This document shows, piece after piece, positions 46,887 through 54,864 of a stretch of 64,000 nt of DNA (positions are counted from its first letter, which is position 1; every line of letters begins with the position of its first letter). Source of the stretch: Bacteroidales bacterium (GTDB lineage: Bacteria > Bacteroidota > Bacteroidia > Bacteroidales > UBA10428); NCBI GenBank assembly GCA_016935435.1, contig JAFGQZ010000046.1, positions 62,001 through 126,000 on the forward strand, written 5' to 3'. The notes beneath the pieces are model-generated. The model ran no database searches and was not told where the DNA came from. It saw only the letters and a program-made list of their open reading frames with translations. The translations under genes were made by a program, and so were the position numbers.

Positions 46887-47588
46887 TTAAAAATAAATTG
46901 TAATTACATAGTAGATTCCTACACCAATAAAAAGTACAGATATCACCCTTCGAAACCAGATTTCAAATGTTTTAAGCCTGTGATATAATTTGCCAACACC
47001 TGATACCGTATAAGCAATTAACCATGCAAAAATAATTACAGGTATTCCGGTGGCTATAGCAAAAACTACAGGAAGGTATAAGCCTGATGCGCTGCCGATT
47101 GTCATCGGCAACAACATGCCAAAATATAAAACTCCACTATACGGGCAGAATGCAAGAGCGAATAATACTCCCAATAATAAAACTTCCCAGTAACTATTGG
47201 TTCCGTTTTCCTGGAAGCGTTTTGTCAATGAACTCATGCCAGGAAATTTGATTTTCAGTACATCGAGCATGAGCAGGCCTATTACAATAAGTAGTGGCCC
47301 GATAAACTTTTCTCCATATTGCTGAAACCATCCCGAAACCTTAAACTGGTCGGCACCGATAAAAATGATTACAGCAAGTAAGGTGTATGATAAAGCCCTG
47401 CCAAGCGTATAAACCAAACCATTGATAAATACTTTCTTCTTATGTTCAACATCCTTGCTAATAAATCCTATTGCCGTGATATTCGTTGCAAGCGGGCATG
47501 GGCTGATTGCTGTCATCAACCCAAGCACAAATGCAGTAACAAAGGGCAACGAACTGTTGCCCATGATATTATTTAGAAATTCTTCCAT
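46887..47588 (-). CDS. arsG: ArsG-type (CcdA/DsbD-like) membrane redox or efflux protein
   Basis: 233 residues with six helices and the CcdA-like cysteine pair Cys31 (TAISPCPLA) and Cys148 (ALAFCPYSG). Proteins of this set, paired with ArsF, are known as an aromatic-arsenical/nitro-reduction pair (ArsEFG) acting on roxarsone-type compounds; here there is no clear ArsE apart from the small thioredoxin. It sits 2 bases after arsF, so the two are coupled. The CcdA resemblance alternatively suggests it just carries electrons across the membrane to ArsF. Confidence 0.8.
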   Translation of the reverse strand: MEEFLNNIMGNSSLPFVTAFVLGLMTAISPCPLATNITAIGFISKDVEHKKKVFINGLVYTLGRALSYTLLAVIIFIGADQFKVSGWFQQYGEKFIGPLLIVIGLLMLDVLKIKFPGMSSLTKRFQENGTNSYWEVLLLGVLFALAFCPYSGVLYFGMLLPMTIGSASGLYLPVVFAIATGIPVIIFAWLIAYTVSGVGKLYHRLKTFEIWFRRVISVLFIGVGIYYVITIYF

Positions 47589-47590
47589 AA

Positions 47591-47998
47591 TTAAAGTAAT
47601 GGGTCAATTTTTTCTTTAATAATTGCTTTTAGTTTTTCAGGATTGCTGCGTGCATTCATAAACCCCTCGTTGGTGATGTTTATTTTCGTTTCGCCTGCTA
47701 CAATTAGTAGTGTTTGGCCGGAAATATTCAGTTCCTTTCCTTTTTTCTTGCCTGCTTCTTCATCAAGATTATATTCTGTAAAGCTTACTTTATTGCCATA
47801 AAGTTCAGCTACAGCCTCTTTTGAAACGCTTTCAACAGTATTACAGGTTAAGCACCTTCGGGTATAATGAAAATAATACACTTCAACCTTATCGGCCTTT
47901 GAAACTTTAGTTTCTTCATTTTTAGTGGTTTGTGCGTTACATGAAATATTCATGCTTAATGCAACCAATGCGAAAAAAAGAACTTTTATTGTTTTCAT
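47591..47998 (-). CDS. arsF: ArsF-type exported thioredoxin-like protein
   Basis: 135 residues with an N-terminal export signal (Cys20 in MNISCNAQ could be a lipidation site, but the lipobox is weak), then a thioredoxin-like fold with RRCLTCNT (Cys49, Cys52) and SGQTLLIVAGETKINI. ArsF is annotated as a nitrophenyl-compound nitroreductase subunit. It is probably kept reduced by the adjacent ArsG. Confidence 0.82.
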   Translation of the reverse strand: MKTIKVLFFALVALSMNISCNAQTTKNEETKVSKADKVEVYYFHYTRRCLTCNTVESVSKEAVAELYGNKVSFTEYNLDEEAGKKKGKELNISGQTLLIVAGETKINITNEGFMNARSNPEKLKAIIKEKIDPLL

Positions 47999-48002
47999 TT
48001 TT

Positions 48003-48242
48003 TTAATTGTTTTGGGTTATTAAATTTTTTATCTCATCTTTTGAAGGAACACGGCCAGATAACACGACCTTTTCATTAATTACCAGTCCGGGTGTATGCA
48101 TTATTCCATAACCCATTATTTTAACAATATCTTCTTCTTTTGTGACATTGGCATCTACTTGCATTTCTGCTACCACATCACGTGTTGCTTTTTCAAGTGC
48201 TTTGCACTTAGGGCAGCCCGTTCCTAATACTTTTATTTCCAT
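48003..48242 (-). CDS. Small thioredoxin-like (redox-active disulfide) protein
   Basis: 79 residues from the ATG at 48242 (MEIKVLGTGCPKCK). GCPKC (Cys10, Cys13) is the active site; MHTPGLVINEKVVLSGRVPS includes the cis-Pro TP motif. Belongs to the short glutaredoxin-like MTH895 group often found in arsenic operons. A frame extension to 48272 is possible but passes before the family start. A second ArsR-type operator lies 43 bases upstream of the start. Confidence 0.85.
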   Translation of the reverse strand: MEIKVLGTGCPKCKALEKATRDVVAEMQVDANVTKEEDIVKIMGYGIMHTPGLVINEKVVLSGRVPSKDEIKNLITQNN

Positions 48243-48284
48243 TTTTGCAATTTTTAAATCTCTATATTCCATATATTATTCGTT

Positions 48285-48302
48285 ATTCGTAAAACACCGA
48301 AC
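48285..48302 (-). promoter_or_regulatory. Second ArsR-type operator
   Basis: ATTCGTAAAACACCGAAC matches the 18-base core of the first operator (GTTCGTTAAACAACGAAC) at 15 of 18 positions. It lies between the arsR stop (48319) and the thioredoxin start (48242), so it may control an internal promoter. Confidence 0.65.
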
Positions 48303-48318
48303 TATTAGGGCAAATTTT

Positions 48319-48618
48319 TTAAAGTTTTAAAAAAGATTTAAATAAAGTTTGAGCCTCCTGCCAATTCTCTTTATTAATACAATATTTAATCCTTGGAGCT
48401 TCAATTTCGCCTTGAATTAATCCGGCTTCCTTCAGTTCTTTCAGGTGTTGCGAAAGGGTTGATTTAACAATAGGAAGAATTTCGGTTAAATCGCCACTGT
48501 AGCAGCAGCTTTGGCTCGAAAGTAATTCTAACACGAACATTCGTATAGGGTGCCCCATTGCCTTTGCGTACCGGGCAATTTTCTTTTGTTCTTCAGTAAG
48601 TACTTCGATTTTTGCCAT
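48319..48618 (-). CDS. arsR: ArsR-family arsenic-sensing repressor
   Basis: Winged-helix repressor released by As(III) or Sb(III). 99 residues. MGHPIRMFVLELLSSQSCC and TLSQHLKELKEAGLI are the family HTH; the Cys38-Cys39 pair in SSQSCCYSGDL is a likely metal-binding pair near the DNA-binding helix. First gene of the operon; its start codon is 3 bases from a perfect 8-4-8 palindrome. Confidence 0.93.
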   Translation of the reverse strand: MAKIEVLTEEQKKIARYAKAMGHPIRMFVLELLSSQSCCYSGDLTEILPIVKSTLSQHLKELKEAGLIQGEIEAPRIKYCINKENWQEAQTLFKSFLKL

Positions 48619-48946
48619 AATGTTCGTTAAACAACGAACAAAAATAATATTTTATTCCAATTTGCAAGGCAAGAAATTTATAAAAGCTGAATAAAAGCCT
48701 GCTCGATGTTTCCTTTTACAAGAACATGAACAATGTCGCGGATACGATTTCTGCTATTAAATACACAACAAATTTTCGACTGTTACATTTGTCGGGTATT
48801 TTTGATACAGCGAATTCAAACCATGAAACATCTATAGAGGGTTTGTGATACACCAAAATTCTTCTTCGGTTCTTCTTATGTCTAAATTGTCGGTTCGAAT
48901 CCATTTGTGGATTCTATAATCGAGTATTCATTTAAACCTTATTTCT
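48619..48946. other. Intergenic region between arsR and the cadherin-like gene
   Basis: Holds the ars promoter and operator at its left edge. A 7-base hairpin GAATCCA-TTTG-TGGATTC at 48897-48914 lies 33 bases before the cadherin-like gene. TACATTTG at 48784-48791 could be a -7 box for that gene. No convincing coding frame. Confidence 0.5.
48621..48668 (-). promoter_or_regulatory. ars operon promoter with ArsR operator
   Basis: TGTTCGTTAAACAACGAACA (48621-48640) is a perfect 8-4-8 palindrome. On the minus strand TATTTTTG (48639-48646) is a good -7 box overlapping the operator by 2 bases, and CTTG (48665-48668) is at -33 distance (18-base gap, 3 of 4 to TTTG). A repressor here would block RNA polymerase. 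Confidence 0.85.
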
Positions 48947-51370
48947 ATGAAAAAAAGTTTACTAGTATTTGCAGCTATTTTTTTAAGCAGCGTTTTAACA
49001 TTAACAGCTCAGAATATTATTCTGGTAACGGATGTTGCTGCCGGCGATGGACCCTATGTAGAATGCCTTCAAGCAGAAGGTTATACAGTTGAAGCCATCG
49101 AGCAAAAATATCGGAATTTAACAGATGCCCTTGTTCCGGAACTGAATGCAGCTGACCTGATTATTTTTACCAGAAGAATAACAAGCAGTGGCGCTTATGG
49201 TGGTACCGATCCGCTAGTCCGTGCACGCTGGCAAAGTATTACAACACCAATATTGCAAATGGCCGATGTTGTTGCGCGTATGTCGCGGACACAATTGTTA
49301 AATAACGATACCCCCAATGGCAGTGTAAATAAGTATATGGTTGTAAAGTCTCCGGGTCATGCGGTTTTTACTAATACCATGTTAAATTCCCACGATAGCA
49401 CAAAATTACTTACAAATGAAGTTTACCAGTGTACTTCTGCTACCGATGCAGGTACTGGAACATTACTGGCAACCGACCCTGTAAATGGTTGGGTAACTAT
49501 GGCCGAATGGGATTCTAATGCAGCTTGCTATTCGGGTGCAGGTGTACAAAATGGAAGAAGGTTTTGGTACGCAGCTTCGAATTCATACAATTATACCGCA
49601 GAAGGTGAAAGGCTGTTTTTAGATATAGTCGAATACATGCTAACAAAAAACGTCACCGATAAATTAGCAGCTTCCGATATACAACTGAGCGATAGTACTA
49701 TTCTTGAAGGTAAACCTTCTGGCACTGTAATTGGCTTACTCAGCGATAACGACCCTCAGGGCAACACCGCCATGTATTCATTAGTTGCCGGAACAGGGGA
49801 TACAGATAATGCTGGTTTCACTATAGTCGGCGATACTTTAAAATCAAACACTGTATTTGATTTCGAAGATAAAGATTCTTTGTTTGTAAGAATCCGGGTA
49901 ACTGACTCCGCTTCAAATACTTTTGAAAAAACATTCACTTTATTTGTTATTGGCCATTCACCTACTGATATAATTTTAAGTAACTCTGCAATTGTTGAAG
50001 GTAAACCTAAAGGTAGCGCAGTGGGCAAGCTAAGTGCTTTGGATCCTTTGGATGATATTGCTTTTTATTCTTTAGTTACCGGGCATGGTGATGACAATAA
50101 TGCCAGTTTTACAATTGACGGCGATTCATTAAGAACAGACTCTGTATTTGTATATGTTAATACCAAGTCGTTGTCTGTAAGAATCGGGGTAACAGACTCT
50201 GCATCGAATACTTTTGAAAAAGAATTCTCTATATCTGTTTTGAGTTTAACTGAACCGGTTGATATTCACTTAAGCAATAGTACAATTCATGAGGATGAAC
50301 CAGTTGGTACTGTGATAGGTGTACTAAAAGCTACAGACCCACAGAACAATATAGCATCATTTGAACTGGTTTCAGGAACAGGAGATGAAGGTAATTCTGC
50401 TTTTACAATAAGCAACGATGCATTAAAGTCCGATTCTGTTTTTAATTACGAAGACACACCCTTATTAACAGTAAGGATAAGGGTAACAGACTCTACGTCG
50501 AATGTTTATGAAGAAGTATTCACTATAACTGTAATCAGCAATGCACCTACCGATATAACATTAAGCAATTTTATTATTGTAGAAGGCGAACCTGAAAACA
50601 CAGTAGTTGGGGTTCTCAGTGCTGTCGATCCACAGGATGATATTGCCTCTTACGCCCTGGTTGCCGGTACAGGTGATTCAGATAATACCGGTTTTACAAT
50701 CGATGGCGATACGTTACGGACTGCAACTGTGTTTGATTATGAAGTTATTCAGTCATTATCTGTAAGAATACGGGTGACCGACTCAGCATCGAATGTGTAT
50801 GATAAAGTATTCATTATAACAGTAGCCGGTCATACACCTACCGATATCATTTTAAGCAATAATTTAATTACTGAAGGTGAACCTGCTGGCACAACGGTTG
50901 GCGGGTTAAGCGCTTTTGATACTCAAGACGATATTGCTTCCTATACTTTGGTTGCCGGTGAAGGCGATGATGATAATGCAAGTTTTGCAATCGATGGCGA
51001 TACTTTGAGGACTGCAGCAGTATTTAATTATGATAATACTCAATCGCTTTCTGTAAGAATTCAGGTTACCGATTTGGCTTCGAATACCTATCAAAAGGTA
51101 TTTACCATAAACGTACAAGATAAGCCTTCATCGGTTAACTACCAGGTTACAAACATACCAGATATTTATCCAAATCCGGCAAGGGATTATCTTATAATAA
51201 AGGATGTTGAACGTTTTGCCGGAAGTATTTATTCAATCTCCGGTCAAACTGTAATGACTATTGAATATTCAAATGCAAACCTTGATATTTCTGCTCTGGA
51301 AGCAGGAATGTATATTATGTCAATTACTACAGAGGGTGGACAATATGTGTACCGGTTTATTAAAGAGTAA
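48947..51370 (+). CDS. T9SS-secreted protein with five cadherin-like repeats
   Basis: 807 residues. Signal peptide about 1-21 (ends LTAQ). An N-terminal domain (~22-240) of unrecognised fold (NIILVTDVAAGDGPYVECLQ start) is followed by five cadherin-type repeats of about 97 residues beginning at residues 243, 340, 438, 535 and 632, each with the pattern TDIxLSNxxIxEGxPxG and later GDxDNAxFTIDGDTLRT, typical of calcium-binding cadherin/Big-like domains. The C-terminus, DIYPNPARDYLIIKD to YRFIKE, is a type IX sorting domain. Likely a surface adhesin or an anchored scaffold; binding partner unknown. Confidence 0.85.
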   Translation: MKKSLLVFAAIFLSSVLTLTAQNIILVTDVAAGDGPYVECLQAEGYTVEAIEQKYRNLTDALVPELNAADLIIFTRRITSSGAYGGTDPLVRARWQSITTPILQMADVVARMSRTQLLNNDTPNGSVNKYMVVKSPGHAVFTNTMLNSHDSTKLLTNEVYQCTSATDAGTGTLLATDPVNGWVTMAEWDSNAACYSGAGVQNGRRFWYAASNSYNYTAEGERLFLDIVEYMLTKNVTDKLAASDIQLSDSTILEGKPSGTVIGLLSDNDPQGNTAMYSLVAGTGDTDNAGFTIVGDTLKSNTVFDFEDKDSLFVRIRVTDSASNTFEKTFTLFVIGHSPTDIILSNSAIVEGKPKGSAVGKLSALDPLDDIAFYSLVTGHGDDNNASFTIDGDSLRTDSVFVYVNTKSLSVRIGVTDSASNTFEKEFSISVLSLTEPVDIHLSNSTIHEDEPVGTVIGVLKATDPQNNIASFELVSGTGDEGNSAFTISNDALKSDSVFNYEDTPLLTVRIRVTDSTSNVYEEVFTITVISNAPTDITLSNFIIVEGEPENTVVGVLSAVDPQDDIASYALVAGTGDSDNTGFTIDGDTLRTATVFDYEVIQSLSVRIRVTDSASNVYDKVFIITVAGHTPTDIILSNNLITEGEPAGTTVGGLSAFDTQDDIASYTLVAGEGDDDNASFAIDGDTLRTAAVFNYDNTQSLSVRIQVTDLASNTYQKVFTINVQDKPSSVNYQVTNIPDIYPNPARDYLIIKDVERFAGSIYSISGQTVMTIEYSNANLDISALEAGMYIMSITTEGGQYVYRFIKE
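49673..51118 (+). repeat. Five in-frame ~291-bp cadherin-type repeats
   Basis: Repeat starts at 49673, 49964, 50258, 50549 and 50840 (spacing 291, 294, 291 and 291 bases). Units are diverged but strongly similar at protein level; the repeat DNA has therefore not been homogenised recently. Confidence 0.9.
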
Positions 51371-51381
51371 TTCCGTTTCAT

Positions 51382-51426
51382 AAAGTCTGGCATTGGTTTT
51401 CTTAAGGATTACCAATGCCAGACTTT
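51382..51426 (+). terminator. Terminator after the cadherin-like gene
   Basis: Perfect 16-base inverted repeat AAAGTCTGGCATTGGT (51382-51397) / ACCAATGCCAGACTTT (51411-51426), loop 13, beginning 12 bases after the stop. Followed by a modest T-rich tail. Confidence 0.85.
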
Positions 51427-51482
51427 GTTGCCACAAGTAGTACTTTTTTTGATTCCTGATTAATGACCTAATAAAATTCAAC

Positions 51483-52241
51483 ATGAAAAAGAGATTTACA
51501 TATCGTTCAGCAGTTGCAATAGTGTGCATTTCCTTATTTTTCTCCTGTTCAAAAACCGATGACATTGAACCCAATGTTGCAAAACAGGTTGATGGTGTCA
51601 AATTAAAAGCGACATGCCAAACCGCTTCCATACACTATGGGGAGTATTGGTTAAATAACAACATGTGGGGTTCTTCAAATCCTGGTGCCGGGTCGCAGTG
51701 TGTGTGGCTAGACAATCAGAACAGCTGGGGTGCAAATTGTACGCATACCGGCAGTAATTCATCGGGGATTAAAGGCTACCCTTCAATGGTTTTTGGCACC
51801 CAGGGAGCCGTGGTTACAACCAATAAATTACCAAAAAAAATCAGCAATCTTGGAAATGTCCATACCTGGTGGGCCTGGTCGGCCAGTGGAAGGGCATGGA
51901 ATGCCGCCTACGATATTTGGTTTAACACTAATACCTATGAACTTATGATTTGGATGCAATGGCAAAATTCATGGCCAATGGGCAACAGCCTGGGTAAAGT
52001 TTACTCAAATGTAACGTTATCCGGGTATCAATGGGATGTTTATAAAAAGGGAAATATATATTCCTTCCTACTTGTTAAACAACAAGGTTGGATAAGCTTT
52101 GATGTAAAACCAATAATTAATTTCTGTGTTTCGAAAGGCTGGATTCCGGCTTCTGCTTCTATGAGCAGGATTGAAGCCGGTTGGGAAGTTATTGACGGGG
52201 GCACTTTTAAAACAACCTCTTTCGGAATATCCCAAATTTAA
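51483..52241 (+). CDS. GH12 family endoglucanase lipoprotein
   Basis: Retaining endo-beta-1,4-glucanase or xyloglucanase. 252 residues. Lipoprotein signal with SLFFSC (Cys22). GH12 motifs: NNNMWG, YPSMVFG, AAYDIWF, and YELMIWMQW with nucleophile-type Glu153, then RIEAGWEV with the acid/base-type Glu235. GH12 is unusual in Bacteroidota. It lies beside, and convergent with, the xylan-type locus and has its own terminator, so it may be an accessory enzyme for hemicellulose. Confidence 0.88.
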   Translation: MKKRFTYRSAVAIVCISLFFSCSKTDDIEPNVAKQVDGVKLKATCQTASIHYGEYWLNNNMWGSSNPGAGSQCVWLDNQNSWGANCTHTGSNSSGIKGYPSMVFGTQGAVVTTNKLPKKISNLGNVHTWWAWSASGRAWNAAYDIWFNTNTYELMIWMQWQNSWPMGNSLGKVYSNVTLSGYQWDVYKKGNIYSFLLVKQQGWISFDVKPIINFCVSKGWIPASASMSRIEAGWEVIDGGTFKTTSFGISQI

Positions 52242-52282
52242 ATCGGCAGAAAATCGTGTAAACAAGTTGATTTAGTTAGTGT

Positions 52283-52318
52283 AAAAATCCCGAAATGAAA
52301 ATTGCTTCGGGATTTTTT
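52283..52318 (+). terminator. Rho-independent terminator of the GH12 gene
   Basis: AAAAATCCCGAA (52283-52294) pairs with TTCGGGATTTTT, followed by a T run to 52318; loop 11 bases. It lies 42 bases after the GH12 stop. Confidence 0.9.
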
Positions 52319-52582
52319 GTTTTCGGTTTACAGGGATATTAAGGGCCGGTAAAAAGCTGGGGGAAGTAATTATACAAAAACTGATTCTGATTTTAATTTG
52401 ATTAAGTCGTATAAAACCAACAATATACAACATAACCAATCGAAAATTTTTATTTCATGCCCCGGAATTATTGCTTTACCTATCTTTTTACCTGAAGGAA
52501 GAGTGGTTAAACGAAGTAAAGAATCTCTACATTTAATAAACATCCCTTTAGGAAACTGTCAATAGCTCCCCATAAAAAGCAA

Positions 52583-52615
52583 AGTAACGATCCGAATTAC
52601 CTTCAGATCGTTACT
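52583..52615 (-). terminator. Terminator ending the xylan-type PUL operon
   Basis: Perfect 10-base inverted repeat AGTAACGATC (52583-52592) / GATCGTTACT (52606-52615), loop 13, followed on the minus strand by TTTGCTTTTTATG. It lies 56 bases past the stop of the last PUL gene. Confidence 0.75.
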
Positions 52616-52670
52616 AAATAAACCCCTAACTATTCTAAGTCTATGAATTACTCTAAACTTAATTTTTTAA

Positions 52671-53606
52671 TTAATCCTGTTCAACTTCTAAATAGAAATT
52701 ATCAACGTAAAAATCCCAATCTTCCCCGGCCGGTAATTCAACCACTTCAGGATCGCTACGGAGCACAAACAACGATGAAATATCGGTTAAGTCCAATGCG
52801 GGGTTATTGGCCAAAAAGTCGGCTATCGGTATAGAAAGCATGTGCCAGTTCCCATCGCGCTTTAGTCCATAAGTTTCTGCTACAGGATCAATAGTAACCA
52901 AGGCCCTTTGAGTGCCACCTTCACCACTCTGCATTCTAATAACAAATATACCTTTACAGCTTGTTTTTATGGCGATATTGTAAGTCCCGTTTTCAAAGGC
53001 CGAAATATCTACATTAGTTCCCCAGGGGGCAGGTTTAATAGTTCCCATAGCAAAAGCGGCACTGCCAAATTCAAAGAAAATCGTTTTTTCTCCTTCGAAA
53101 GCCCGGGCGGCATCGGTAATTGTTGTCATCGTATAGCCCGAATTTGGTTCCAACGTAATTTCGGTTCCGGGTGTAATGGTAATATCTTCCGTAAAGAGGG
53201 AATACGATAAAAAATTTCTTCCTTTTGCAGTAATATAAAAATTACGTGTTTGGGTTGTATTATCAAGGTATTTAACCGTTAAAGTTGCCACAAAAGGGGT
53301 GTCTGGCGCACTGCTCTGAAAATACCTGACAGTTACTACAGAGTCATTTGAACTGGCCGGGGTTCCACCCTGAAACGTCCACTGCCGGGAATATACTTTG
53401 GTCGATAAATCGGTAAAAACTACCGAATCTCCATTAATGTCATATACAGTGTCTGAAACATTAACAGATGCTGTAGCATCAAATGTTCCTTTCTCAAAAA
53501 GTATTGTTTCCCAGTTTTTCTCTTCTTCAATACAGGAAGTCAATAGCATTACACCACTAACTATACTGGTGATAATGCCCCCTAAAAAATTATACTTGTT
53601 TTTCAT
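52671..53606 (-). CDS. Surface glycan-binding lipoprotein of the PUL
   Basis: 311 residues from the ATG at 53606 (MKNKYNFLGG), chosen because it starts the lipoprotein signal LLTSC (Cys25) and is followed by acidic IEEEKNW, a pattern that exports lipoproteins to the cell surface. A PKD-like beta-sandwich (~45-125; QWTFQGGTP) is followed by a C-terminal carbohydrate-binding-like module (~140-311; DWDFYVDNFYLEV). Its position after GH10 in the PUL fits a xylan-binding accessory protein (SusE/F role). No exact family match. Confidence 0.75.
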   Translation of the reverse strand: MKNKYNFLGGIITSIVSGVMLLTSCIEEEKNWETILFEKGTFDATASVNVSDTVYDINGDSVVFTDLSTKVYSRQWTFQGGTPASSNDSVVTVRYFQSSAPDTPFVATLTVKYLDNTTQTRNFYITAKGRNFLSYSLFTEDITITPGTEITLEPNSGYTMTTITDAARAFEGEKTIFFEFGSAAFAMGTIKPAPWGTNVDISAFENGTYNIAIKTSCKGIFVIRMQSGEGGTQRALVTIDPVAETYGLKRDGNWHMLSIPIADFLANNPALDLTDISSLFVLRSDPEVVELPAGEDWDFYVDNFYLEVEQD

Positions 53607-53663
53607 GATTTTTCGATTTTGCAATTCGTATTCAGGTGTACTTTGCTGTTGGCTTTATAAGTA

Positions 53664-54743
53664 TTAGTTTAAACCTTTTAAAAATCCGTTATAAGACTCT
53701 TTTTTCTGATAATTGCTGTCAAACAACAATGGATATTCTTTGGGGTGCCACCAACCGGTCAACCAGGTATATTTGTCGGTAATTCCCCAAATAGTAATCG
53801 CAAATTTTTGTTCCTGCGGCAGTTCTTCAAACATCTCTGCAACAGCCTGATAGGTATCGGCCTGCTTTTGGGCTTCTGTAGAAGTAAAAACGTACGAATC
53901 GGATTTATCAACATTTACAACGATATCTAATTCGGAAATATGCACCAATAAACCGGTTGCAGCCATATCTTTCATTCCGGATTTCATAAGCATTTTATCG
54001 GTAGATACCTTATAATGAAACTGATCGCCGAGTCCATCAATCGGATAACCCTCATTATTAAAGCGTTCAACCATTTGTTTAATAGCATATCGTTTTGGCC
54101 CGGAAATAACAACGCTGTAATCGTTATAAAATAGTTTGGCTTGCGGGTCGGCATTGCGGGTATATTGGAAACATCTTCCATAAAAAGCTATGGGATCGTG
54201 AAAAGTTGCATAAACTGTTTCATCTACGCGCAATCCGCCATAGTCGTCAAAGATTTCATTCACCACATCCCAACTAATTACTTTTCCCTTATATCGGGTT
54301 ACCACTGTTGTAATGTATTCCTTTACTTTTTCTTCAAATGCTGCAGAATCGTATTTTGCATTTTTAAACCATACAGGGAAAGATTTATACCAAACTAAGG
54401 CGTGCCCATGTACCTGAATTTCATTTTGTAAGGCATAGTCAACCAATTCATCAGCTTTTGTAAAACTGTAAGAAGCAGATGATTGCCAAATAGTTTCCAT
54501 TTTCATTTCATACTCAGCCGTTATCTGATTAAAATTTTTTCTCAGGGTATTGGCATAGGCAGTATCACTAAGCAAATTAGTCTTTACTGCAACCCCGATA
54601 TTAAAACTGGCCTTATCTTTAAGTATAAAAATCTCTGAACTATTATTGGTTGGATTAAGATCGGAATCTTTAGTGCATGTAGTATAAAAGGCTACAATAA
54701 AGATTAATACAGATAAGCCTTTCCATAAATTTATCTTTCCCAT
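53664..54743 (-). CDS. GH10 endo-1,4-beta-xylanase lipoprotein
   Basis: Cleaves the xylan backbone with retention. I start at the ATG at 54743 (MGKINLWKGLSVLIFIVAFY); 359 residues, with Cys23 as a probable lipidation site (weak lipobox). Acid/base Glu163 in SWDVVNEIFDD and nucleophile Glu271 in VHISELDIVV are present, as are HGHALVWY and TIWGITDKYTWL. Lies between susD and the glycan-binding lipoprotein; it is the main indicator that the locus targets xylan. Confidence 0.94.
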   Translation of the reverse strand: MGKINLWKGLSVLIFIVAFYTTCTKDSDLNPTNNSSEIFILKDKASFNIGVAVKTNLLSDTAYANTLRKNFNQITAEYEMKMETIWQSSASYSFTKADELVDYALQNEIQVHGHALVWYKSFPVWFKNAKYDSAAFEEKVKEYITTVVTRYKGKVISWDVVNEIFDDYGGLRVDETVYATFHDPIAFYGRCFQYTRNADPQAKLFYNDYSVVISGPKRYAIKQMVERFNNEGYPIDGLGDQFHYKVSTDKMLMKSGMKDMAATGLLVHISELDIVVNVDKSDSYVFTSTEAQKQADTYQAVAEMFEELPQEQKFAITIWGITDKYTWLTGWWHPKEYPLLFDSNYQKKESYNGFLKGLN

Positions 54744-54864
54744 ATTTATTAAATATTGATAAGTTAACATTATCCTTGTTTTATTTACTAATTGTATCGT
54801 CATAAGTCTATGTTTTGGGTACTTCCAAATGTTGTTAAAAACCATTTATTAAATCATTATATAA

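Larger units (their letters stand above)
52242..52670. other. Intergenic region between GH12 and the PUL
   Basis: About 429 AT-rich bases holding two terminators (52283-52318 plus strand; 52583-52615 minus strand) and no coding sequence I can support. Confidence 0.6.

Noticed and set aside
48885-48914. tRNA T-arm-like GGTTCGAATCC
   Set aside because: The flanking bases do not pair as a T stem (GTCGG against CCATT) and no acceptor, anticodon or D arm could be drawn, so it is not a tRNA. A 7-base hairpin partly overlaps it.
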